This document shows positions 42,251-51,064 of a stretch of 64,000 bases of DNA, piece after piece. This DNA comes from Pandoraea commovens (GTDB lineage: Bacteria > Pseudomonadota > Gammaproteobacteria > Burkholderiales > Burkholderiaceae), in NCBI RefSeq assembly GCF_902459615.1, contig NZ_CABPSA010000003.1, positions 248,001 to 312,000 of the forward strand. Reading direction: 5' to 3'. The position numbers were made by a program, and so were the translations under genes. The notes beneath the pieces were generated by a model. The model saw nothing but the letters and a program-made list of their open reading frames with translations, was not told the DNA's origin and did not search any database. The number at the start of each line of letters is the position of its first letter. Positions within the stretch are counted from its first letter, which is position 1.

Positions 42251-44179
42251 TCAGGTGGCGGTCGTGGCCGCGATCGTCGCCGGTAGTGCGCCTCGCAGCG
42301 CATTGCACACGACGATGGCCTGCGCGGTGAGTAAGTCGTCGCGCGTGACGACCGCCTCGACGGCGGCCCACGACGGGTCGTCCAGTAGCACGCTGCGCAT
42401 CACCCCGGGCAGCACGCCGGAAGACAACGGTGGCGTCATCCAGATGCCGTTAAGTCTGACGAACACCGTGCTGCGCCCGCCTTCCGTCAATTCGCCCCGG
42501 TCGTTGAAGAACAACACGTCGAACGCGCCTCGCGCTTCGGCCGCTTTCCAGGCGGCGTCGTAACGCGCGCGCACAGTGGTCTTGTGGCGCAGAAACAGAT
42601 CGTCCGCGCGCGTCGTTTGAGAGGCATCGGCCAACAGCACCTTCACCCTGTCGCCGTGCAGCGGTGTGAGCACACCATGCGTGATCGCCGCCGTGCCGTT
42701 GTGAGACAACGCGAGGCGTACGCGATGGATATCGTCTTCACTCAGCGTTGCGACCACCGCGTCGATTTGTTCGCGCAACGCCGCTTCGTCAAACGTGAAG
42801 CCGAAGTATTGCGCCGACTTCTGCAAGCGCGACAGATGCCGTCCGAGATGGGGGACGCCGGAGGCACGGGTCGCCTGCATCGTCTCGAAGAGTTCAAAGC
42901 CCGGATCGAGTGCGCTCAGGAAGCGCGCCTTCAGGCGGCACTCGTCGCGTTCTTCATCGGCTTTACTGTCCAGCACGATCCCCGCGCCGACGCCCAGGCG
43001 TCCGCGACGCAGGCCGCTCGCGCCCGGCGCGTCGAGTTCGAGCGTGCGGATCGCAACCGACATGCAGAAGTCGCCCAGCGCCTGCGGATCGTCACTGCGC
43101 GCGTCGAGCCAGCCGATGGCCCCGGTGTAAAGACCGCGCGGCGACGTTTCCAGCGCACCGATCAACTGCATCGTCCGATGCTTCGGGGCGCCCGTGATCG
43201 AACCGCAAGGGAATAAGGCGCGCAGCACGTCGGCCATCGAGGTCGTGTCCGGCAACGTTGCGGTGACGGTCGACGTCATTTGCAGGACGCTGGCGAAGCG
43301 CGTCACCTCAAACAGCTTCGGCACTTTGACCGAGCCGGATGTCGCGAGACGTCCGAGATCGTTGCGCAGCAAGTCCACGATCATCAGGTTCTCGGCGCGG
43401 TTCTTCTCGTCGGCGGCGAGGGCTGCGCTGCGCTGTGCGTCAATAGTGGCATCGCCGCACGCGGGCGCCGTTCCCTTCATCGGACGTGCCTCCACCTGAC
43501 CGCGCGAATGACGCAGGAACAACTCAGGCGACAACGAAAGAATCGCGCGACCGGCAACGCCTCGTGCGCCGGGCAGCATCACGAGTGCGCCGTACGGCAC
43601 CGGCTGACGCGCGCGCAGGCGACGATACAACGCGACTGGCGAGCCGAACGCGTCGAAATTCAGACGGTACGTGTAGTTGATCTGATAGCACTCGCCTTGT
43701 GCGAGCCATTCGTGAATACGGGCGATGGCGTCGTCAAAGGCCGCATCGCTTACGTCGCTCTGCAATGCGCCGATGCCTGCAACGGCGGGGGCGGCGGTCA
43801 CACGTTCACCGGTGTCCTGCCACGCGTCGGCATCGCCTCCGGCGTCCACCCACTCCTGACGCGCCAGCCACGCCTGCGTCTGCGCGGCGTCGAGCCGCTG
43901 CATCCCGGAGAACAGCATGGCGCGGAACTGGCCCGGCGCACGACGCGTCGCGACCGTATGCACGCCACCGAGGCGCACACCGAATTCGTAATCGGCCAGC
44001 AGCACGGCGTGCAGGCCGTGACGCGTGGCGTCTTCCACTTCGCGGAGCGCGTCGGAAAGCACAGCGGGCTCGTCGCAAGTTACCTCGCGTACGAGCCCGG
44101 TGTACAGACGCGCCCCACCGGCCGGATCCGCACTGTCGTCCAACAGCGCGAACGCGGCCAGGGGCGCTTCACTTTGCAT
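42251..44179 (-). CDS. pabB: Bifunctional aminodeoxychorismate synthase I / ADC lyase (PabB-PabC fusion)
   Basis: The 642-residue protein joins two folate-pathway enzymes. Residues about 1-400 are PabB (YQINYTYRLNFDAFGSPVAL; ILSLSPELFLRHSRGQVEAR; ENLMIVDLLRNDLGRLA; FPCGSITGAPKHRTMQLI). It carries the PMKGT motif, whose lysine distinguishes ADC synthase from anthranilate synthase. Residues about 430-640 are a class IV PLP lyase (PabC; FELFETMQATRASGVPHLGR; FFNDRGELTEGGRSTVFVRL; LLSSGVLPGVMRSVLL-like end). Fusion gives ADC to p-aminobenzoate in one chain; a separate glutaminase (PabA) is needed and not in the window. Start MQSEAPLAAFALLDD lies four nt after the dnaJ stop, so it may be read through from the heat-shock genes. 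Confidence 0.93.
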   Translation of the reverse strand: MQSEAPLAAFALLDDSADPAGGARLYTGLVREVTCDEPAVLSDALREVEDATRHGLHAVLLADYEFGVRLGGVHTVATRRAPGQFRAMLFSGMQRLDAAQTQAWLARQEWVDAGGDADAWQDTGERVTAAPAVAGIGALQSDVSDAAFDDAIARIHEWLAQGECYQINYTYRLNFDAFGSPVALYRRLRARQPVPYGALVMLPGARGVAGRAILSLSPELFLRHSRGQVEARPMKGTAPACGDATIDAQRSAALAADEKNRAENLMIVDLLRNDLGRLATSGSVKVPKLFEVTRFASVLQMTSTVTATLPDTTSMADVLRALFPCGSITGAPKHRTMQLIGALETSPRGLYTGAIGWLDARSDDPQALGDFCMSVAIRTLELDAPGASGLRRGRLGVGAGIVLDSKADEERDECRLKARFLSALDPGFELFETMQATRASGVPHLGRHLSRLQKSAQYFGFTFDEAALREQIDAVVATLSEDDIHRVRLALSHNGTAAITHGVLTPLHGDRVKVLLADASQTTRADDLFLRHKTTVRARYDAAWKAAEARGAFDVLFFNDRGELTEGGRSTVFVRLNGIWMTPPLSSGVLPGVMRSVLLDDPSWAAVEAVVTRDDLLTAQAIVVCNALRGALPATIAATTAT

Positions 44180-44183
44180 GGAA

Positions 44184-45326
44184 TTACTCGAAGAACTGCT
44201 TGACGCGGTCGAACCAGCCCTTCGACTGCGGGCTGTGGCGTGCACCGCCTTCCTTCAGCGAAGCATCGAAGTCGCGCAGCATCTGCTTTTGCGCATCGTT
44301 GAGCTTGACAGGCGTTTCCACCTGCACGTGCACGTACAGATCGCCCGGATAGCTCGCGCGCAGGCCCTTGATGCCCTTGCCGCGCAGTCGGAACGTCTTG
44401 CCCGTCTGCGTGCCTTCGGGCACTTCGAAGGTGGCCTTGCCGTGCAGCGTCGGTGCGTCGATATCGCCGCCGAGCGCCGCCGTCGCGAACGAAATCGGCA
44501 TCTGGCAATGCAGATCGTCGCCGTCGCGCTCGAACACGTTGTGCGCCTTGATGTGGATCTCCACATACAGGTCGCCCGCCGGCCCGCCATTCACACCCGG
44601 CTCGCCGTTGCCGGACGAACGAATACGCATGCCGTCTTCGATACCCGCCGGGATCTTGATCTCCAGCGTCTTGGTCTTCTTGATCTTGCCCGAGCCGTGG
44701 CAGTTGGTGCAGGGCTCAGGAATGTACGAGCCCGTGCCGTGGCACTTCGGGCAGGTCTGCTGAACGCTGAAGAAACCCTGCGACATGCGCACCGAACCCG
44801 CCCCGTTACAGGTCGGGCAGGTCTCGGGCTTCGTGCCCGGCTTCGCGCCGTTGCCGTGGCAGATCTCGCATTCGTCCCAGCTCGGCACGCGAATCTGCGT
44901 GTCGAAGCCGTTTGCGGCCTGCTCCAGCGTGATCTCCATGTTGTAGCGCAGATCGGCACCGCGATACACCTGCGGACCGCCGCGGCCACCACGACCACCG
45001 GGGCCGCCCTGACCGAAGATGTCGCCGAAGATGTCGCCGAACGCGTCTGCGAAGCCGCCGAAGCCCTGACCGCCCGCACCGCCGAAGCCGCCCATGCTCG
45101 GATCGACGCCCGCGTGACCGTACTGGTCGTACGCCGCGCGCTTCTCCGGCTCGGAGAGCATCTCGTAGGCCTCTTTGACCTCTTTGAACTTGTCTTCGGC
45201 GTCCTTGCTGTCCGGATTGCGGTCCGGGTGGTACTTCATCGCCAGCTTGCGATACGCCTTCTTGATCTCTTCGTCCGAGGCGTTCTTGGCGACGCCAAGG
45301 ACTTCGTAGTAATCACGTTTGGCCAT
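44184..45326 (-). CDS. dnaJ: Chaperone DnaJ (Hsp40)
   Basis: DnaJ delivers unfolded clients to DnaK and stimulates its ATPase. The 380-residue type I protein has the J domain with HPD ([20 protein letters not shown]), a long Gly/Phe region ([20 protein letters not shown]), four zinc-finger repeats ([32 protein letters not shown]) and the C-terminal client-binding domains. Start [11 protein letters not shown] follows GGAAAGAG; four upstream codons are open but not used in the family. A terminator-like hairpin in the gap to dnaK suggests reduced read-through. Confidence 0.97.
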   Translation of the reverse strand: MAKRDYYEVLGVAKNASDEEIKKAYRKLAMKYHPDRNPDSKDAEDKFKEVKEAYEMLSEPEKRAAYDQYGHAGVDPSMGGFGGAGGQGFGGFADAFGDIFGDIFGQGGPGGRGGRGGPQVYRGADLRYNMEITLEQAANGFDTQIRVPSWDECEICHGNGAKPGTKPETCPTCNGAGSVRMSQGFFSVQQTCPKCHGTGSYIPEPCTNCHGSGKIKKTKTLEIKIPAGIEDGMRIRSSGNGEPGVNGGPAGDLYVEIHIKAHNVFERDGDDLHCQMPISFATAALGGDIDAPTLHGKATFEVPEGTQTGKTFRLRGKGIKGLRASYPGDLYVHVQVETPVKLNDAQKQMLRDFDASLKEGGARHSPQSKGWFDRVKQFFE

Positions 45327-45362
45327 AACTCTTTCCAATGTTGGCGCATGTCGCCATCAGGC

Positions 45363-45409
45363 AAAAAGCCGGGTCGACATTCCCCTTGCGGAGAACCTCG
45401 ATACCCGGC
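45363..45409 (-). terminator. Terminator-like hairpin between dnaK and dnaJ
   Basis: Reading toward dnaJ, GCCGGGT pairs with ACCCGGC (45409-45403 with 45374-45368), with an inner CGA/TCG extension over a 28-nt loop, and is followed directly by five T. It should end part of dnaK transcription before dnaJ. Confidence 0.7.
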
Positions 45410-45453
45410 CCACACGCGGTGCAACTTTCGATGCCCCGCGCGCCATGCACGCT

Positions 45454-47379
<1,926 letters not shown>

Positions 47380-47452
47380 TTAAATTTCTCCTAGCGTCCT
47401 TTGCGTCTTTCCGTCGGGCGTGTCGCCCATTCAATTCATTGATCTGCACGGG

Positions 47453-47480
47453 ATATGGGTGCAGCCGGGAACATTTCAAG
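47453..47480 (-). promoter_or_regulatory. Sigma-32 heat-shock promoter for dnaK
   Basis: The minus strand reads CTTGAAA (47480-47474), 14 nt, CCCATAT (47459-47453), a full match to the CTTGAAA-N11-16-CCCATNT consensus. It lies about 75 nt before the dnaK ATG, and the -35 overlaps the thioredoxin-like gene's stop codon. Confidence 0.85.
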
Positions 47481-47904
47481 ACCCTTCTTGCAGCCCGGTT
47501 TTGCCCCCCGCCGCCGCGATTTTCTCGCGTGCGGCGGCCACCGCCAGCCGGAACTGGGGCAGGCCCTGCCAGCCGGTCGCCCGGCCCAGCTTCTTCCCCG
47601 CATGGAAGAAGAAAAACGTCGGCACCCCATGCAGCGCGAAACGGCGACCCAGCGCCATATCCGCGTACACGTTGGCGTGAAACCAGCGCAGCCCAAGGGC
47701 TTCGATGGCCTCGCGCTGCGCGAGCATGGTCTTCTTGGCGACTTCACAGTTGAAACAATCGACGCCCCAGAAGAACACCACGGCGAGGTCGTCCCCCGCC
47801 GTGCTCAGCCCTTCGTCGAACGTCGCGGCCGTCAGCGCCTGCATCGAGAACGCCTCGAACGCCGTGCCGTCCACCCCTTTCATGCCCGTAAGATCGCCTG
47901 CCAT
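47476..47904 (-). CDS. Thioredoxin-fold protein with CXXC, between grpE and dnaK
   Basis: The 142-residue cytosolic protein has a thioredoxin-like core: AVVFFWGVDCFNCEVAKKTM with a CFNC active site near residue 50, ALHGVPTFFFFHAGKKLG with the cis-Pro near 95, and a C-terminal helix. No signal peptide is visible. CFNC is not a classical CGPC, so it is more likely an atypical thioredoxin or co-chaperone-like protein. The gene sits inside the heat-shock locus and reads toward dnaK, so it is probably induced with grpE. AAGG about nine nt upstream supports the ATG. Confidence 0.85.
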   Translation of the reverse strand: MAGDLTGMKGVDGTAFEAFSMQALTAATFDEGLSTAGDDLAVVFFWGVDCFNCEVAKKTMLAQREAIEALGLRWFHANVYADMALGRRFALHGVPTFFFFHAGKKLGRATGWQGLPQFRLAVAAAREKIAAAGGKTGLQEGS

Positions 47905-47922
47905 GATGGTAAGCCTTCGAAT

Positions 47923-47938
47923 CGGTGCCTTGGCACCG
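47923..47938. repeat. Short perfect inverted repeat between grpE and the thioredoxin gene
   Basis: CGGTGCC and GGCACCG flank TT, giving a seven-bp stem about 20 nt before the thioredoxin-like gene. No T-run follows. Its role is unknown. Confidence 0.4.
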
Positions 47939-48055
47939 GCAGCGCCGCCACATTCGGTGTCGTTGCCTGCGCCCGGTCATTCGGGCCAATGGCCTGCGAC
48001 AAACGTCTCCATGATGGAAGTGTTGTGCCGCCCGCCGTGGCCGGATGACCTTGAA

Positions 48056-48601
48056 TTACTTGCCTGCGGCGACCGTCACCAATGCCGGACGCAGCACACG
48101 GTCGGCAATCAGGTAACCCTTTTGCAGCACGGCCACGACCGTGTTCGGCTCCTGTTCGGCCGGCACCATCGAGATAGCCTGATGCTGATGCGGATCGAAC
48201 TTCGCGCCGGCCGGGTCGATGACCGACACCTTGCTGCGCTCCAGCGCCGACACGAGTTGACGCAGCGTCAGCGCCACGCCTTCTTGCAGCTTGGCCACAT
48301 CGCCGCTCTTGTCGGCAGCGGCCGCTTCGAGGCTGTCGATGACCGGCAGGAGGTTCTCGGCAAAGCTTTCGACGGCGAACTTACGCGCCTTCGACACTTC
48401 CTCTTCCGCACGGCGGCGGATGTTTTCCATCTCGGCGCGGGCGCGCAGCGCCTCGTCGCGCATGGCCGCCGCTTCTGCCTGAGCCGCCTGAAGTTGCGCC
48501 TCGACCGAGGGCAGCGCGTCGTTCGCGCCCGCAGCGTCGGTCGGGGCCGCTTCGGCCTGGGACGGAATCGGCTGGTCGGGGGTGTTTTGCTGTTCAGTCA
48601 T
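48056..48601 (-). CDS. grpE: Nucleotide exchange factor GrpE
   Basis: GrpE releases ADP from DnaK. The 181-residue protein has an acidic, Ala/Gln-rich N-terminus, a long coiled-coil ([20 protein letters not shown], then [20 protein letters not shown]) and the beta-wing domain ([40 protein letters not shown]). The start [18 protein letters not shown] is the family norm; the frame is open 41 codons further but into the promoter. A sigma-32-type promoter lies about 70 nt upstream on the same strand. It heads the grpE-trx-dnaK-dnaJ series. Confidence 0.96.
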   Translation of the reverse strand: MTEQQNTPDQPIPSQAEAAPTDAAGANDALPSVEAQLQAAQAEAAAMRDEALRARAEMENIRRRAEEEVSKARKFAVESFAENLLPVIDSLEAAAADKSGDVAKLQEGVALTLRQLVSALERSKVSVIDPAGAKFDPHQHQAISMVPAEQEPNTVVAVLQKGYLIADRVLRPALVTVAAGK

Positions 48602-48670
48602 GAGTTGAGTCGTCAAAAGGTTCTTGCAGCGCACCACGACGATGCGCCGCCGGTTCAAATCCCTTTGGAT

Positions 48671-48697
48671 AGTAGGGGCGTTCACACCGATTTCAAG
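48671..48697 (-). promoter_or_regulatory. Sigma-32 heat-shock promoter for grpE
   Basis: The minus strand reads CTTGAAA (48697-48691), 12 nt, then CCCCTACT (48678-48671). The -35 is perfect and the -10 is close to CCCCATNT. It is positioned about 70-90 nt before the grpE ATG. Confidence 0.72.
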
Positions 48698-48867
48698 AGC
48701 GGGCGGGCATTCTGTGCGCCACATCGGTGCGCGCCGCGTGCCGGTAAATATCCGGTTACACGCGTTACGAGTCCTCTATTGTATCGGCCGTTGCTGCGAC
48801 CTAACATGAATAATGGTCCGGCGAATGGATGTGCCTATCCGATTAACCATTCGACGGACCCGGCCGC

Positions 48868-48892
48868 TCACCGGACACCCCCCGTCCGGTGA
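48868..48892. promoter_or_regulatory. Nine-bp inverted repeat before the small membrane ORF
   Basis: TCACCGGAC and GTCCGGTGA flank ACCCCCC, and the element ends about ten nt before the AAGGAG of the small ORF. It may be a regulator site or a leader hairpin. The rest of the 312-base grpE/small-ORF gap shows only the grpE promoter. Confidence 0.45.
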
Positions 48893-48913
48893 AGTGTTCT
48901 CAAGGAGCGCATC

Positions 48914-49108
48914 ATGAAGCTGCCACTGGCTGTTGTCTTCATCCTTGCGTTGGTGACGATGGTGACGATTACGATCTGCCTGTCCGGCGCAGTCACCCGG
49001 CGCGACACCGAGTATGGTGGCGTGCGGGCGGTGCTGCATCACTATGTGGAAGTGCCGGGCCTGACGGGGCATTCGTCGAATTCGACTACCGGAATCCCAA
49101 CACGCTGA
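48914..49108 (+). CDS. Small predicted membrane-anchored protein
   Basis: This 64-codon ORF starts with ATG after a strong AAGGAG (48902-48907, six nt spacing), the main argument that it is real. It encodes a basic-hydrophobic N-terminus (MKLPLAVVFILALVTMVTIT) forming one membrane helix or an uncleaved signal. A hydrophilic remainder follows with TRRDTEYGGVRAVLHHYVEV. No family is recognised. It is divergent from grpE and convergent with hslR, with 199 nt of unassigned sequence downstream that contains short repeats of the type TCGCCTGAG. Confidence 0.5.
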   Translation: MKLPLAVVFILALVTMVTITICLSGAVTRRDTEYGGVRAVLHHYVEVPGLTGHSSNSTTGIPTR

Positions 49109-49307
49109 TCGCCCCCGGGGTGCATGATCCTTTGCGGTCGTGCGCGGTGCCGTTCCCCGGACGGTTCCGACTGAGTCGCTTGAATCGCCTGAGTCGACTG
49201 AGACGGAACACCTGATTCACGCTCCACCCCCTGCCCGCCGCTGCGCAATTTGCCAGCGGCGGCGTTCATTCAGGCGTTGAAAAGCTTGAGAGACGGGGCG
49301 GACGATC

Positions 49308-49709
49308 CTACTCGCCCACGCCACCGAGACGGCGGCGGTCGCGCTTGGTCGGACGGCCGTGCATCTGCGCCGCCGGTTCCTGGAACAGACGTCGGCGCTC
49401 GCTCTCGTCGGCACGCGCCTGAATGCTCGCTTCGGTCTCTTCGTACAGCGACTGCGCGACCGGCGCGGAGCCGCGCACCTCGGCGATCGCTTTGACCTTC
49501 ACTTCCCAGCGCGTACTGCCGTTGTCGACCGACACGACATCGCCGGGACGCACGTCGCGCGCCGGTTTCACGCGGGCTTCGTTGCACAGCACACGGCCAC
49601 GGTCGACCGCTTGCGTGGCGAGCGAGCGCGTCTTGAAGAAACGCGCCGCCCACAGCCATTTGTCGATCCGCGTAGCGGCGTGCGGAGAATCGTCTACCTT
49701 GACCGTCAC
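49308..49709 (-). CDS. hslR: Hsp15-like S4-domain RNA-binding protein
   Basis: The 133-residue protein opens its S4 domain with [20 protein letters not shown] and [15 protein letters not shown], the Hsp15/HslR pattern. Hsp15 binds stalled 50S subunits carrying nascent chains after heat shock and frees them for reuse. The C-terminus is basic ([18 protein letters not shown]), as in the family. The ATG overlaps the hemH stop by four nt, so it is translated from the hemH transcript. No separate sigma-32 promoter is seen. Confidence 0.92.
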   Translation of the reverse strand: MTVKVDDSPHAATRIDKWLWAARFFKTRSLATQAVDRGRVLCNEARVKPARDVRPGDVVSVDNGSTRWEVKVKAIAEVRGSAPVAQSLYEETEASIQARADESERRRLFQEPAAQMHGRPTKRDRRRLGGVGE

Positions 49710-50920
49710 GACCGTGCTCCCGCTTCTCCGTGCGCGCCTTCAGACGGCAACGAGGTCTGCATCTGCGCCTGCGCGGCGGCAGCAGCGGCCGCACTGGCTT
49801 CCTCGAATGCGGCCACGGCCGCCACCTGACGCTGACGCGTCGACGCCACCGCAGCCGCCGAGGCATCGGCCTCGCCCTGCGGCGAGAGCACCGGCCAGCC
49901 TTGCAGATGACGCGCTGCGATCTCGCCCAGCGCCGTAATCCAGGCGCTCGCGCCATTCAAGCAGGGAATGAAGTGGAACGACTTGCCGCCCGCCGAGAGG
50001 TAAGCGTGACGTCCTTCCATATTGATTTCTTCGAGCGTCTCGAGACAGTCGGACGTGAAACCCGGGCAGAACACGTCGACGCGCGGCGTGCCGCCACGAC
50101 CGAGTTCTTCGAGCGTCGGGGCGGTGTACGGCTGGAGCCATTCGGCCTTGCCGAAGCGCGACTGGAACGTGAGACGGCACGTCGTCTCGTCCAGACCGAG
50201 GGCGGCCGCGAGCAGGCGCGCCGTCCTCACGCACTGATCGTGATACGGATCGCCGAGGTCGAGCGTGCGGCGCGGCACACCGTGGAAGCTCAGCAGCAGA
50301 CGTTCACCGGCGGCAAAGTCCGGTCGGCCGTTTTGCAGCCAATAGCCTTCGACCTGCTGGCGCAGCGCCTCGATGTACGCGGGATGATCGTGATAGTCGC
50401 GCACCGTGCGCACGTCGGGCTGATTGCGCAGACGGCCGAGCACGCGGAACACGGCGTCGCTCGCGGTGGCGGTGGTGCTGCTCGAATACTGCGGATAGAG
50501 CGGCAGGACGAGAATCCGCTCGACGCCGTTCTGGCGCAACGCACGAATGCGCTCGGGAATCGACGGATTGCCGTAACGCATCGCGTAATCGACCACGACA
50601 TCATAGTCGTTCGCGTGCAGCAGCGCGCGCAGGGCGTTCGTCTGATGCTCGGTGTTGACCTTGAGCGGCGAGCCGTCACGGGTCCAGACCGTCGCATACT
50701 TTTGCGCCGACTGACGTGAGCGGAAGGGCAAAATCACCAGCCGCAGCAACGGTTGCCACACCAGCGACGGGATTTCCACGACGCGCGGGTCCGACAGGAA
50801 CTCGCGCAGGTATCGGCGTACGGCCGCAGGACGCGGCTCGTCGGGCGTACCGAGGTTAATCAGCAGTACGGCGGTCTTGCCGGACTGGCCATGCGAAATA
50901 GGTTCGGGATCGAAGCGCAT
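49706..50920 (-). CDS. hemH: Ferrochelatase with extended C-terminus
   Basis: HemH inserts ferrous iron into protoporphyrin IX, the last step of heme synthesis. The 404-residue protein has [38 protein letters not shown], the metal-site His in [39 protein letters not shown] and the catalytic Glu in [16 protein letters not shown]. The catalytic domain ends near residue 345. A further tail of about 55 residues rich in Ala and Gln ([17 protein letters not shown]) is not part of the usual enzyme. A TAAAGT seven nt before the ATG suggests a leaderless transcript. Confidence 0.95.
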   Translation of the reverse strand: MRFDPEPISHGQSGKTAVLLINLGTPDEPRPAAVRRYLREFLSDPRVVEIPSLVWQPLLRLVILPFRSRQSAQKYATVWTRDGSPLKVNTEHQTNALRALLHANDYDVVVDYAMRYGNPSIPERIRALRQNGVERILVLPLYPQYSSSTTATASDAVFRVLGRLRNQPDVRTVRDYHDHPAYIEALRQQVEGYWLQNGRPDFAAGERLLLSFHGVPRRTLDLGDPYHDQCVRTARLLAAALGLDETTCRLTFQSRFGKAEWLQPYTAPTLEELGRGGTPRVDVFCPGFTSDCLETLEEINMEGRHAYLSAGGKSFHFIPCLNGASAWITALGEIAARHLQGWPVLSPQGEADASAAAVASTRQRQVAAVAAFEEASAAAAAAAQAQMQTSLPSEGAHGEAGARS

Positions 50921-50927
50921 GGAACGT

Positions 50928-50933
50928 ACTTTA
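50928..50933 (-). promoter_or_regulatory. -10-like TAAAGT, leaderless layout, hemH
   Basis: On the minus strand TAAAGT is followed by ACGTTCC (seven nt) and ATG, with no Shine-Dalgarno site. The -35 is weak. Confidence 0.4.
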
Positions 50934-51064
50934 CCGCAAACACGCGGCCCATCCGGGGTCTGTCATGCCTGTCGATACTGCCGGAATGCCCCCTCCGTCG
51001 GCCAGTCCACAGCCGGACGGAGGGAATCACGGTCATCTGCGCAGACGGGCCATCAAGCGCGCCA

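Noticed and set aside
47380-48670. CIRCE element for HrcA near grpE/dnaK
   Set aside because: No TTAGCACTC-N9-GAGTGCTAA or close variant was seen; the heat-shock signals present are of sigma-32 type.
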